Source: Janthinobacterium sp. SUN073 (GTDB taxonomy: Bacteria; Pseudomonadota; Gammaproteobacteria; Burkholderiales; Burkholderiaceae_D). From it: DNA of 64,000 bases. The notes below the pieces were generated by a model. That model ran no database searches. It was not told where the DNA came from and saw nothing but the letters and a program-made list of their open reading frames with translations. The DNA lies in contig NZ_JAPUBT010000001.1 in NCBI RefSeq assembly GCF_030397665.1, forward strand, positions 1,382,781 to 1,446,780, given 5' to 3'. This document shows, one piece after another, positions 38,701 to 47,261 of this stretch (positions are counted from its first letter, which is position 1; each line of letters starts with the position of its first letter). The position numbers and the translations under genes were made by a program.

Positions 38701-39236
38701 CCACCAGTGAAGACCGCGTGCGCTGCCTGGAGGCGGGCATGGACGATTTCATTTCCAAACCGATCCAGCCGGCCATGATGTACCAGACCATCGCCAGCTG
38801 GCTGCCGGCGCGTGAGACGCCGCCGCCCGCGCGCAGCCGCGCCGCGCCCGCCTTCAAGACCACCCTGGCCGGCGACCCGCAAGTGATCGACCTGTCCATC
38901 CTGGCCAAGTTGCTGGGTTACAACCCGGAAAAAGTGCGCAAATTTGCCTTCAAGTTCCTGCAGACCACGCAGGATGGCTTTGGCGACATCGATGCGGCCC
39001 TGGCGCGCGGCGACGTGCACCAGGTACGCGAACTGGGGCACCGCATCAAGTCGTCGGCGCGCACCGTGGGGGCTCTGGGGCTGGCCGAACTGTGCCACAA
39101 CCTGGAAACCCTGGCGCCGGGCGAACCGGCCGACGAGGCTGAGCGGGCACAACGCATCGTGGCGCGCCTGTGGCCCCTGCTGGAACTGATTACCGAACAA
39201 ATCATGAATAACACCAGCTTTGCCAATGACGATTAG
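35778..39236 (+). CDS. Hybrid sensor histidine kinase with PAS, receiver and Hpt domains
   Basis: A 1152-residue phosphorelay protein. Order: two membrane helices (about 40-90), four PAS-type domains (about 105-590), a coiled coil, HisKA with phospho-acceptor His639 (NMSHEIRTPMNG), HATPase with N-box and GTGLGLAICKQL, a receiver with Asp942 (LMDVQMPLMDG), and a C-terminal Hpt with His1088 (ELGHRIKSSARTVGA). All phosphorelay steps are in one chain, so the last transfer should be to a separate receiver; a candidate follows at 39308. The start is not certain: ATG at 35817 is an alternative. Input signal unknown. Confidence 0.9.
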   Translation: MHCQPSPITPQKGMHLSYCSHTSFSAPRRRRPALRRLARMILAAGMAFSLPVQAAVHGMAPTLLWPYAAASATALAGLACWQAWRLRQQLRHLLLPAHALTEQDAGQALRGAALTGWTWRRQSDRLQFAPQYQDVLGDKNARLDHTLADWLAEVHRDDRARLSLTFRQHLDGQAHGTFNCEFRLRHSDGHWRWLLARGAVLARASDGAATHASGIVCDISERKQDEQSRMRSMLEAAPEAMLVADVEGKVHYANQIGARCFGYPLAELMGMSLEQLVPESTANHSVGDPQARHSLPGRVMMARRRDGTHFPAKVSLSPLSMAGQVFSIVSLRDMTQRQRAEEALHASSERYRLIVQTAAEGIWMTDADGKTTFVNPKMAHMLGYTVQEMLGRPMLDFMDRDSQLLMQRRLASHGSFASQPDQVDFRFFRKDLSSLWGLLSSTSIQSDNGEPGGTLAMITDITERRQASIALSNSSQRMASVFGAVTNGLVVQDSHGHILESNAAAERMLAANPASQASLWQAIHEDGSAFDQRSHPVHITLSTGVAMRDVLMGVQQPDGSLSWLSVNTEAIRDEYGKVGMVVASLTDITYHKRSESALRELNEHLEERVAQRTEQLDQAKQVAEEASLAKGQFLANMSHEIRTPMNGVIGMAYLALKTDLEPRQRDYLEKIRFAGEHLLGIIDDILDISKIEAGKLEIERVNFSFDHVVQTLMTVVAPRAAGKNLELLFEIDPQLPAVLVGDPLRLGQVLINYANNAIKFSEQGSITVKVRKVVADAKHCLVRFEVCDHGIGLSQDEMSKLFQSFQQADTSTTREYGGTGLGLAICKQLAQLMGGDVGVDSRPGAGSTFWFTANLGISDQAAPAMLDSMAQTAAAMRASADAALVLRTLKHARILLVEDNTFNQQVALELLEEAGASVCLANNGEEALDLLRQTQFDCVLMDVQMPLMDGLQATRHIRADPQLAHLRVLAMTATATSEDRVRCLEAGMDDFISKPIQPAMMYQTIASWLPARETPPPARSRAAPAFKTTLAGDPQVIDLSILAKLLGYNPEKVRKFAFKFLQTTQDGFGDIDAALARGDVHQVRELGHRIKSSARTVGALGLAELCHNLETLAPGEPADEAERAQRIVARLWPLLELITEQIMNNTSFANDD

Positions 39237-39307
39237 CTACCGCCAGTACGTTACGGCAAGGTATCGGCATCGACAACGATGCAGCATATCAATAGGAAGA
39301 CAGGACG

Positions 39308-39766
39308 ATGAATACTGTATCAAACCAAGCAAGCCGGGAACACAACGAAGCAGGCCTGGCGCCGTTGCGCGTGCTGCTGCTGGACGACGACGTTTTCATG
39401 CTCGACGTGCTCAGCGACATGCTCGAACAAATGGGCCCGTTCGACATCCGCTGCGAATCGCACAGCGAACAGGCGCTGGCGACCCTGAAGCAGCACCAGC
39501 CCGACCTGCTGATCTGTGACCTGTCCATGCCCGACATCGACGGCATCGAATTTTTGCGCATGGCGGCGGAGAACGGCTTCCGCGGCGGCGTGGTCCTGCT
39601 GTCGGGCCTGCATTCGGCCGTGCGCCTGGCGGCCGAACGCCTAGCCATGGCCAATGGCCTGCATATATTAGGCACCTTCCGCAAGCCGATGGAAAGCGCG
39701 GAATTGCAGCTCATGGTGAACTTGCAACTGCAGCACACGGCCCGCCAGGCCAGCGCACAGGCCTGA
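39308..39766 (+). CDS. Single-domain response regulator
   Basis: A 152-residue receiver protein with no output domain. Acidic pocket LLLDDD (27-29), phospho-acceptor Asp71 (LLICDLSMPDIDG), and the switch region VVLLSGLH; the usual Lys near the end is in GTFRKPM. It lies 71 bp after the hybrid kinase, whose Hpt domain is a natural phosphate donor. It may act by protein binding, as CheY-like proteins do. Confidence 0.87.
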   Translation: MNTVSNQASREHNEAGLAPLRVLLLDDDVFMLDVLSDMLEQMGPFDIRCESHSEQALATLKQHQPDLLICDLSMPDIDGIEFLRMAAENGFRGGVVLLSGLHSAVRLAAERLAMANGLHILGTFRKPMESAELQLMVNLQLQHTARQASAQA

Positions 39767-40068
39767 GCGCGGAGGAGGGCCGGAGGGCGGGTACGGTGCT
39801 GCGGACCAGCAGGCATGCGGCTTTGCCGCCCTGCCGGCACGCGCGGTGGCGATATGCCTCAAGTTTTTCTGCAATAATCGCCACGCTTTGAAAAAATGGG
39901 TTATTATTTCAGCCATCCCCGCCTGCATACCTCTGGTCGCACCTTCCAAGAATATTGAATTTGTGCCCATTGCCCCCATCTGCTAGCTGCATTCCAGGAA
40001 GCATGGATGGCGAACCAGCGTATGGTTAATCCCAGGCATTATTGATCCCACCCTCATTTGAGGAAAAT
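39767..40068. other. Intergenic region before trxA
   Basis: About 300 bp with no convincing gene. It should contain the trxA promoter. I see no strong hairpin, repeat or riboswitch in it. Confidence 0.5.
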
Positions 40069-40395
40069 ATGAGCGAAAATATCAAACACATTAGCGATGC
40101 ATCTTTTGAAGCAGACGTCCTGAAATCCGACTTGCCCGTCCTGGTGGACTTCTGGGCTGAGTGGTGCGGTCCCTGCAAGGCCATCGCCCCGATCCTGGAA
40201 GAAGTGGCCAAGGAATACGCCGGCCGCATCGTGATCGCCAAGATGGATGTGGACGCCAACCAGGCAGTGCCTGCCAAGTTCGGCATCCGCGGCATCCCGA
40301 CCCTGATCCTGTTCAAGGATGGTGTCGCAGCTGCTCAAAAAGTGGGCGCCATGGCCAAGGGCCAGTTGACCGCTTTCGTCGACAGCAACATTTAA
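40069..40395 (+). CDS. trxA: Thioredoxin 1
   Basis: A 108-residue thioredoxin with the active site WCGPC (Cys33, Cys36) in [16 protein letters not shown] and the cis-Pro loop GIPTLILF. The ATG at 40069 has GAGGAAA upstream. It reduces cytoplasmic disulfides. The gene is followed by rho, the order seen in many proteobacteria. Confidence 0.97.
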   Translation: MSENIKHISDASFEADVLKSDLPVLVDFWAEWCGPCKAIAPILEEVAKEYAGRIVIAKMDVDANQAVPAKFGIRGIPTLILFKDGVAAAQKVGAMAKGQLTAFVDSNI

Positions 40396-40551
40396 TGTAT
40401 GATAGGCAGCGCTGCGCCCGCAGCGCCGCCTGACTGGAACGACCGGGAAGCAGCTTTGCCATCATTCGTGCACAGCCTCCCCCAATAATTAATCAACGCC
40501 ACGCAGTCCCCTCCCCTACCTTTACATCCCGTCTCGGGACACTCAACACAT

Positions 40552-41814
40552 ATGCATTTATCCGAACTAAAGGCCCTACACGTATCCGCCCTGCTTGAGA
40601 TGGCGATCGGTCTTGACATTGACAACGCAGCCCGCTTGCGCAAACAGGAGCTGATGTTCGCTATCCTGAAAAAACGCGCCAAGTCCGGCGAACAGATTTT
40701 TGGCGACGGCGCCCTGGAAGTGCTGCCAGACGGCTTCGGCTTCCTGCGCTCGCCTGACGCCAGCTACATGGCGTCCACCGACGACATTTACATCTCCCCT
40801 TCGCAAATCCGCCGCTTCAATCTGCACACCGGCGATTCGATCGAGGGCGAGGTACGGACCCCGAAAGATGGCGAACGCTATTTCGCATTGGTCAAAGTCG
40901 ACAAGGTCAACGGCGAATCACCGGAGATGTCGAAACACCGCATCCTGTTTGAAAACCTGACGCCGCTGCACCCGAACGAGCCGCTGCGCCTGGAACGTGA
41001 AATGAATGGCCAGGAAAACATCACCGGCCGTATCATCGACCTGATCGCCCCGATCGGCAAAGGCCAGCGCGGCTTGCTGGTGGCATCGCCGAAATCCGGT
41101 AAATCCGTGATCCTGCAGCACATCGCGCATGCGATCACGGCAAATCACCCGGATATCACGCTGATCGTGCTGCTGATCGACGAACGTCCGGAAGAAGTTA
41201 CCGAAATGCAACGCTCCGTGCGCGGCGAAGTCGTCGCCTCGACCTTCGACGAGCCGGCCACGCGCCACGTGCAAGTGGCCGAGATGGTGCTGGAAAAAGC
41301 CAAGCGCCTGGTCGAAATGAAAAAAGACGTGGTGATCCTGCTCGACTCGATCACCCGTCTGGCCCGTGCCTACAACACCGTCATCCCTGCCTCGGGCAAG
41401 GTCCTGACCGGTGGTGTCGACGCAAACGCGCTGCAACGTCCAAAACGCTTCTTCGGCGCCGCGCGCAATATCGAAGAAGGCGGCTCGCTGACCATCATCG
41501 CCACGGCGCTGATCGAAACGGGTTCGCGCATGGATGACGTGATCTTTGAGGAATTCAAGGGTACCGGCAACATGGAAGTGCATCTGGAACGCCGTCTGGC
41601 TGAAAAACGTGTCTATCCGGCAATTAACCTGAACAAATCGGGTACCCGCCGCGAAGAATTGCTGATCAAGCCGAACGAACTGCAAAAAATCTGGATCCTG
41701 CGCAAGTTGCTGTACTCGATGGACGAGATCGAGGCGATGGAGTTCATTCTGGACAAGATGAAGGCGACCAAAAACAACGCCGAATTCTTCGACATGATGC
41801 GCCGCGGCGGTTAA
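40552..41814 (+). CDS. rho: Transcription termination factor Rho
   Basis: A 420-residue hexameric RNA helicase that ends transcription. The N-terminal domain begins [18 protein letters not shown]. The RNA-binding cold-shock-like domain has [14 protein letters not shown]. The P-loop is in [10 protein letters not shown], Walker B in [16 protein letters not shown], and the Q/R loops follow. The length matches E. coli Rho (419). The 155-bp leader between trxA and rho may hold attenuation signals, as in other bacteria; I see no clear one. Confidence 0.98.
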   Translation: MHLSELKALHVSALLEMAIGLDIDNAARLRKQELMFAILKKRAKSGEQIFGDGALEVLPDGFGFLRSPDASYMASTDDIYISPSQIRRFNLHTGDSIEGEVRTPKDGERYFALVKVDKVNGESPEMSKHRILFENLTPLHPNEPLRLEREMNGQENITGRIIDLIAPIGKGQRGLLVASPKSGKSVILQHIAHAITANHPDITLIVLLIDERPEEVTEMQRSVRGEVVASTFDEPATRHVQVAEMVLEKAKRLVEMKKDVVILLDSITRLARAYNTVIPASGKVLTGGVDANALQRPKRFFGAARNIEEGGSLTIIATALIETGSRMDDVIFEEFKGTGNMEVHLERRLAEKRVYPAINLNKSGTRREELLIKPNELQKIWILRKLLYSMDEIEAMEFILDKMKATKNNAEFFDMMRRGG

Positions 41815-41838
41815 TTTGGAGTGAACCCTTGAACCGCC

Positions 41839-41865
41839 GGGGTCGGACCCTCAGGGTCCGACCCC
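41839..41865. repeat. GGGGTCGGACCC palindrome (REP-like)
   Basis: Two perfect 13-bp arms (41839-41851 and 41853-41865) meet with a single central base. From memory, similar GGGTCGGACCC palindromes recur in Oxalobacteraceae genomes. It lies just after rho and before the true terminator. A loop this small must open by several bases to form in RNA. Confidence 0.6.
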
Positions 41866-41891
41866 AGTTTCTGCCTTGGGTTATCGATGCA

Positions 41892-41915
41892 AGCCGCTCA
41901 TTGAGCGGCTTTTTT
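41892..41915 (+). terminator. Rho-independent terminator of rho
   Basis: AGCCGCT pairs with AGCGGCT (41892-41898, 41904-41910) with a short loop, followed by a run of T. It is placed for termination of the trxA-rho region. Confidence 0.8.
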
Positions 41916-42048
41916 ATTGCCTGCAGCCCGAAAGCGCTATATAATCGACGGTTGCATTATTTTAAACCCTGGCAAGTGATCGGCAATCGGGTCAAGAAGC
42001 AAGACGACCGACGAAGTGCTGTTTGGCTACCTACTTAGAGAGAATTCC

Positions 42049-42318
42049 ATGAAAGTCGATACCCATCCAGAATACCGCGAAGTTGTTTTCCACGATCTGT
42101 CGTGCGATTTCAAATTCGTTACCCGCTCGACCATCCAAACCCGCGAAAAAATCACCCACGACGGTAAAGAATACCCACTGGTGAAGATCGAGGTTTCGGC
42201 TGAATCGCACCCATTCTTCACGGGCAAGCACAAAATCGTCGATACCGCTGGTCGCGTCGAGAAGTTCCGTCAGAAGTTCGGTACCGTTGGTTCGAAAACC
42301 GCAGTCGCAGCAGGCTGA
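42049..42318 (+). CDS. rpmE2: 50S ribosomal protein L31 type B
   Basis: An 89-residue L31 of the zinc-independent type: it lacks the CxxC pairs of zinc-binding L31 and has only one Cys (LSCDFKF). Family markers: [32 protein letters not shown] and [14 protein letters not shown]. The ATG at 42049 is used; a longer frame adds a non-conserved stretch. Type B copies are often induced under zinc limitation by Zur, but no Zur box is obvious here. Confidence 0.95.
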   Translation: MKVDTHPEYREVVFHDLSCDFKFVTRSTIQTREKITHDGKEYPLVKIEVSAESHPFFTGKHKIVDTAGRVEKFRQKFGTVGSKTAVAAG

Positions 42319-42368
42319 TTTTTGCCGCTCTGCGGCAAAAAAAGGGCAGCTTCGGCTACCAGAGAAAA

Positions 42369-42390
42369 GGCAGCTACGGCTGCCTTTTTT
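42369..42390 (+). terminator. Rho-independent terminator after rpmE2
   Basis: GGCAGC-TACG-GCTGCC (42369-42384) followed by six T. A weaker hairpin (TTTTGCCG/CGGCAAAA, about 42320-42340) lies closer to the stop. Confidence 0.85.
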
Positions 42391-42471
42391 GTCTTTGGCC
42401 GCTTTACTTTATACTCGCGCATACCCGACGCCATTCGTCGCGTCTTGCCACTATTCTGATACCGATTATCG

Positions 42472-44196
42472 ATGAAGCCAGTCCGCCTTCCTGCCGCTGC
42501 CACACTCGCGCTGCCACGATGGGCCTTGTTTGCGCTTGGCCTGCTGTATATCCTGCCTGGCCTGATCGGCCGCGAACCGTGGAAGAACGATGATGCCGCC
42601 AGTTTCGGCATCATGTGGACCATGGCACATGGCGGCCTGAACGACTGGCTGTGGCCCAACGTGGCCGGCTTGTCGCTGCCAGATGAAGGCCCGCTGGCCT
42701 TCTGGCTGGGCGCCATTTTCATCAAACTGTTCGGCTGGATCGACGGCGACGTCTTCGGCGCACGCATGTCGACCATCGGCATCTTCGTCGTCAGCACCCT
42801 GTCCGTCTGGTACACCGCCTTCAACCTGGGCCGCCGCAATGACGCCCAGCCCCTGCGCCTGGCCTTCGGCGGCCAGCCCGAGCCGGACGATTTCGGCCGC
42901 ACCCTGGCCGATGCCGCCGTACTGATCTACCTGGGCTGCCTGGGCTTGCTGCAGCACAGCCACGACATCACGGCCGAAGCGCTGCATGTGTCGCTGATGG
43001 CCTATTTGCTATACCGCGCCGTTCGCTATGTGGAAGGCCCATCCATGCGCAATGCCGCCCTGCTGGGCCTGGCGCTGGGCGGCCTGACCCTCACGCGCGG
43101 CTGGATCACGCCAGCGGCGCTGAGCATCGCCCTGCTGCTGTGCACCGTCTTCCTGCGCCTGCCGCTGCTGCGCAGCATGCGCCACCTGGCGCTGGCCGTG
43201 CTCGTGGCCATCGCACTGACCCTGGTCTGGCTGTTGCCGGGCGAACTGCTGCAACCATACGGCCATTCGCCGCTGCAGGCATGGATAGAGTGGAATGGCC
43301 GCCAGTTCAGCGCCCCGAGCCTGAAAAGCCTGCAATATTTCTTGCGTGTCGGCATCTGGTTCTTCTGGCCCGCCTGGCCGTTCGCCGCCTGGGCCGTGTA
43401 TGCCTGGCGCCGCCAGCACCACGTGCTGCACATCGTCGTGCCGCTGACCTTTGTCGCCATGCTGGCCATCCTGGGCCTGTGCCACCCCGATCCCGAACCG
43501 AGCCAGCTGTTGCCCCTGCTGCCGCCGCTGGCCGTGATGGCCGCGTTCGGCCTGCTGACCATGAAACGGGGCGCCATCAACGCCATCGACTGGTTCTCCG
43601 TGATGGTGCTGACCATCTGCGCCCTCGTACTGTGGCTGTTCTGGTTCGCCATCCTGACGGGCTGGCCGCCGCAACTGGCCCACAATGCACTGAAACTCGT
43701 GCCAGGATTCAAGCCCGAGCTGGAACTGGTGGCCTTCTTCGTCGCCGCTGGCGTCACGGCCGGCTGGATCGCCCTGGTGCACTGGCGCATCTCGCGCCAG
43801 CCTGCCGTGCTGTGGCGCGCCGTGGTGCTGTCGTCCGGCGGCCTGATCCTGATCTGGGTCCTGATCATGACACTGTTCCTGCCGCCGCTGAACTACAGCA
43901 AGAGCTACGCCAGCGTGGCGCACCAGATTTCCATCCACCTGCCGCCAGGCAGCAAGTGCATCAACAGCAACGTCGGCGCCGCCCAGCGCGCCTCGTTCGC
44001 CTACTACGGCCACCTGCCGTTTGCCAGCGTGGAGCAGCAGCAATGCGATGTGTTCTTGTTGCAAGACAGCATCAAGGTTCCTGACAGCAAGGAACAACTG
44101 CCAGAGCATCACGGCGCGGACTGGATCAAGCTATGGGAGGGACGCCGCCCCACCGACAATGTGGAGCGCTTCCGCCTGTACCAGCGCGTCAGGTAA
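42472..44196 (+). CDS. ArnT/GT39-like membrane glycosyltransferase
   Basis: A 574-residue protein with about 11-12 membrane helices and a hydrophilic C-terminal domain of some 90 residues. The N-terminal loop PGLIGREPWKNDDAASFGI has the acidic pair typical of GT-C enzymes that use polyprenyl-phosphate sugars (ArnT-, PMT-like). The acceptor, lipid A or a protein, is not known. It is a single gene with its own terminator. Confidence 0.8.
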   Translation: MKPVRLPAAATLALPRWALFALGLLYILPGLIGREPWKNDDAASFGIMWTMAHGGLNDWLWPNVAGLSLPDEGPLAFWLGAIFIKLFGWIDGDVFGARMSTIGIFVVSTLSVWYTAFNLGRRNDAQPLRLAFGGQPEPDDFGRTLADAAVLIYLGCLGLLQHSHDITAEALHVSLMAYLLYRAVRYVEGPSMRNAALLGLALGGLTLTRGWITPAALSIALLLCTVFLRLPLLRSMRHLALAVLVAIALTLVWLLPGELLQPYGHSPLQAWIEWNGRQFSAPSLKSLQYFLRVGIWFFWPAWPFAAWAVYAWRRQHHVLHIVVPLTFVAMLAILGLCHPDPEPSQLLPLLPPLAVMAAFGLLTMKRGAINAIDWFSVMVLTICALVLWLFWFAILTGWPPQLAHNALKLVPGFKPELELVAFFVAAGVTAGWIALVHWRISRQPAVLWRAVVLSSGGLILIWVLIMTLFLPPLNYSKSYASVAHQISIHLPPGSKCINSNVGAAQRASFAYYGHLPFASVEQQQCDVFLLQDSIKVPDSKEQLPEHHGADWIKLWEGRRPTDNVERFRLYQRVR

Positions 44197-44202
44197 CACA
44201 CG

Positions 44203-44229
44203 AAAAAACCGGGCATGTCCCGGTTTTTT
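44203..44229. terminator. Bidirectional terminator after the glycosyltransferase
   Basis: AAAAAACCGGG and CCCGGTTTTTT (44203-44213, 44219-44229) are perfect complements with a 5-nt loop and give a T-run on both strands. Confidence 0.88.
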
Positions 44230-44391
44230 CTTGCCCGCCAGGCCAGCGTCCAGAACAGACAAAATATTGTCTTTAAGTATAGTCAATTAGCTAAAATGAA
44301 CTAGAATTGCTTTTTATATTATAATGTCGGCCAGCGCGATGGCGGTGTACTTGCTTTCCCGCCCTTCCGTCCCTATTACTAGAGAATATTT

Positions 44392-45372
44392 ATGACATTT
44401 TTTGCCTCACGCACCTTTTCGCTCATCAGCGCCGCCCTGTTCGCTTTTTCCTTCAGCGCCTCGGCCCAGGCGACCGTGATTGACCTCGGCGTCGCCAACG
44501 GCTACTCGGCCTTCATCTTCGGCAACATCGGCAGCAGCAACTCCAGCGGCTTCACCAGCGTCGGCGGCAGCCTGGCCGCTGGCGGCAGTATCTACCTGGA
44601 CGGCTACAGCGTCGGCACGAACAAGAAGCCGGGTAGCGCCGCCAACACGCTGGTCGCCGGTAGCAACCTGAACATCGGCGGCGGCACCATCAACGGCACG
44701 GGCGTCTACGGCGTGAGCAATGCCAACGGCAGCGTGACAGCGCCATCGTGGTACCCAACGGGCACCTTCAGCAAGGGCAATGCCTCCACCCTGGACTTTG
44801 CAGCTGCCCAGCAGCAACTGACGACCCTGTCGGGCGACGTGGCCAAGCTGCAATCGAACGGCACCGTGATCTCCCAATACGGCGGCTTCAAGCTGGTGGG
44901 CAACATCAACGCCGACGTGAATGTCTTCACGATCGATGCGGACAACCTGCATAACCTGATCCTGGACGTGTCCTCGCTGAAAAGCACGGCCAGCATCATC
45001 ATCAACGGCACGGCCACCAAAATCACCATGAGCGGCGGCTTCGACAATTTCGCCAGTTTCGCCGACCGTACGCTGTTCAACTTCGCCAACGCCACCACCA
45101 CCAGCCTGCAGAACGTCGGCATCAACGGCAGCATCCTGGCGCCGAACAGCGCTTTCTCGGGTTCGGGCAATATGAACGGCACCCTGATCGCCAATTCGGT
45201 CAGCTCGATCAATTATGGCCACGTCTCGATGAACGGCTCCGGCTTCAATACCGTGAACGTATCGGCCGTGCCGGAACCCGGCACCTGGGCCATGCTGCTG
45301 GCCGGCCTGGGCTTGCTCGCCTTCGTACGCCGCCGTACGCCAGCGCGCGCACCGCAAGCGCAACTGGCCTGA
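44392..45372 (+). CDS. Choice-of-anchor-A family surface protein with PEP-CTERM sorting signal
   Basis: A 326-residue secreted protein. The signal peptide ends near SASAQA. The middle is a beta-rich, Gly/Ser/Asn-rich domain that begins DLGVANGYSAFIFGNI and contains GGSLAAGGSIYLDGY and NGSILAPNSAF, the layout of the choice-of-anchor-A family. The C-terminus is a textbook PEP-CTERM signal: VPEPGTWAMLLAGLGLLAF plus RRR. It should be processed by an exosortase and anchored or released at the surface, often with exopolysaccharide. The upstream 190 bp is AT-rich. Confidence 0.9.
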   Translation: MTFFASRTFSLISAALFAFSFSASAQATVIDLGVANGYSAFIFGNIGSSNSSGFTSVGGSLAAGGSIYLDGYSVGTNKKPGSAANTLVAGSNLNIGGGTINGTGVYGVSNANGSVTAPSWYPTGTFSKGNASTLDFAAAQQQLTTLSGDVAKLQSNGTVISQYGGFKLVGNINADVNVFTIDADNLHNLILDVSSLKSTASIIINGTATKITMSGGFDNFASFADRTLFNFANATTTSLQNVGINGSILAPNSAFSGSGNMNGTLIANSVSSINYGHVSMNGSGFNTVNVSAVPEPGTWAMLLAGLGLLAFVRRRTPARAPQAQLA

Positions 45373-45391
45373 GCTTCACGCTGCAGCCATT

Positions 45392-45431
45392 AAAAAAACA
45401 CCGGGCCGCGCGAGCGTCCCGGTGTTTTTTT
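45392..45431. terminator. Bidirectional terminator between convergent genes
   Basis: AAAAAAACACCGGG (45392-45405) pairs exactly with 45418-45431, giving T-runs on both strands. It serves the PEP-CTERM gene and the convergent acyl-CoA synthetase gene. Confidence 0.88.
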
Positions 45432-45448
45432 ATGTGCTGGCAAAAGGA

Positions 45449-47128
45449 TTACTCCGCGCTCAGCCCCAGATCCGTGGCAACTTGCTGGCGCAACAAATAT
45501 TTCTGGATCTTGCCCGTCACCGTCATGGGAAATTCCTCGACGAAGCGCACATAGCGGGGAATCTTGTAATAGGCGATTTGCCCCTCGCAAAAGGCGCGGA
45601 TATCCTCGCTGGTGGCCTGCGTGCCGGGCCGCAGGATGATGCAGGCGCACAACTCCTCGCCATACTTGGCGTCGGGCACGCCCACGCATTGCACGTCGAG
45701 CACGCTCGGGTGGCGGTACAGGAATTCCTCGACTTCGCGCGGATAGATGTTTTCACCGCCACGGATGACCATGTCTTTCGAGCGGCCGACGATGCTGCAA
45801 AAGCCGTTCTCATCGATGACGGCCAGGTCGCCCGTGTGCATCCAGCGCGCCGTGTCGATGGCCTCATTTGTTTTTTCCGGGTCGCCCCAGTAGCCCTGCA
45901 TCACGGAGTAACCGCGCGTGAGCAATTCGCCCTTCTCGCCGCGCGGCACGATCCGTCCTTCCGCATCGACGATTTTCACTTCCAGGTGCGGGTGGACCCG
46001 GCCGATGGAAGACACGCGCATCTCGCGCGGGTCTTCGATCGACGTCTGGAAGCTGACGGGCGACGTTTCCGTCATGCCATACGCGATGGTAATTTCCGCC
46101 ATGTGCATCAACTCGATAACGCGCGTCATGACTTCCATCGGGCACGGCGAGCCGGCCATGATGCCGGTGCGCAAGTTCGACAGATCGTATTGTTTGAAAT
46201 CAGGATGGTCGAGGATAGCGATGAACATGGTCGGCACGCCATGCAGCCCCGTGCAGCGCTCGGCCTGCACCGTTTCCAGCACGGCCTTCGGATCGAAGCC
46301 TTCGCCCGGGAACACCATGGCCGCGCCATGCGTGACGCAAGCCAGATTGCCCAGCACCATGCCGAAACAGTGGTACAGGGGCACGGGTATGCACAAGCGG
46401 TCCTGTTGCGTCAGGCGCATGGCTTCGCCGATGAAAAAGCCGTTGTTCAGGATATTGTGGTGCGTCAAGGTGGCGCCCTTCGGCGCGCCCGTGGTGCCGG
46501 AAGTGAACTGAATGTTGACGGCATCGTCAAACTGCAAGGTGGCGCTGACGTCTTCCAGGTGGGCCAGGTCGGCGTCCGTGATGCCCTCCATCACCGCGTC
46601 GAAGTTGTGCATGCCGGGCGTGGCGGCCACGCCCAGGCGGATGACGTGGCGCAATTGCGGCAGGCGGGGCGACTGCAGGGCGCCCGCGCGCGAACGGGCG
46701 ATCTCCGGCACCACGTCTTGCACGATGGCCAGGTAATCGCTGGACTTGAAGCTGGGCGACAGGATCAGCGCGCTGCATTGCACCTTGTCGAGCACGTATT
46801 CGAGTTCCGAACGCCGGTAGGCGGGGTTGATGTTGACCATGATCAAACCGGCTTTCGCCGTGGCAAACTGGGTCAACACCCATTCGGCACAGTTTTGCGA
46901 CCAGATGCCGACCCGGTCGCCCGGCTGCAAGCCCAGCTTCAGCAAGCCTGCGGCCAGGCGGTGCACGCGCTGCTGGAATTCGGCATACGTCCAGCGCACG
47001 TTCTGGTGCGCCACGATCAGGGCATCGTGCTGCCCGTAGCGGGCGGCGACGCCGTCCAGGTAGGCGCCTATGGTTTCGCCGATCAACGGCGTCTCGTGGG
47101 CGCCATGTACATAACTCATTGCTTGCAT
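45449..47128 (-). CDS. AMP-binding acyl-CoA synthetase
   Basis: A 559-residue ANL-superfamily enzyme that activates a carboxylic acid through an acyl-adenylate. The P-loop is [16 protein letters not shown], the adenine motif is AYGMTETSP, and the hinge and catalytic Lys motifs are [32 protein letters not shown] and [11 protein letters not shown]. It resembles medium-chain or FadD3/AcsA-like synthetases; chain length is not predictable here. It is divergent from polB. Confidence 0.9.
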   Translation of the reverse strand: MQAMSYVHGAHETPLIGETIGAYLDGVAARYGQHDALIVAHQNVRWTYAEFQQRVHRLAAGLLKLGLQPGDRVGIWSQNCAEWVLTQFATAKAGLIMVNINPAYRRSELEYVLDKVQCSALILSPSFKSSDYLAIVQDVVPEIARSRAGALQSPRLPQLRHVIRLGVAATPGMHNFDAVMEGITDADLAHLEDVSATLQFDDAVNIQFTSGTTGAPKGATLTHHNILNNGFFIGEAMRLTQQDRLCIPVPLYHCFGMVLGNLACVTHGAAMVFPGEGFDPKAVLETVQAERCTGLHGVPTMFIAILDHPDFKQYDLSNLRTGIMAGSPCPMEVMTRVIELMHMAEITIAYGMTETSPVSFQTSIEDPREMRVSSIGRVHPHLEVKIVDAEGRIVPRGEKGELLTRGYSVMQGYWGDPEKTNEAIDTARWMHTGDLAVIDENGFCSIVGRSKDMVIRGGENIYPREVEEFLYRHPSVLDVQCVGVPDAKYGEELCACIILRPGTQATSEDIRAFCEGQIAYYKIPRYVRFVEEFPMTVTGKIQKYLLRQQVATDLGLSAE

Positions 47129-47261
47129 GCTGTCTCCAGGGTGTGTGGCGCGACGCGCTCTTGTTATCGTCTTCGATGCTGAAAATTATAGCCGCAACCG
47201 CCCCCGCCCTGCACCGGCTTGCTGTAATGTGCAGGCCAGCACACCAGACACTCACTGCACC

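Noticed and set aside
37461..39200. 579-codon minus-strand frame
   Set aside because: Antisense to the hybrid histidine kinase, whose HisKA, ATPase, receiver and Hpt motifs are intact.
45422..47182. 586-codon plus-strand frame
   Set aside because: Antisense to the acyl-CoA synthetase, which has all ANL motifs.
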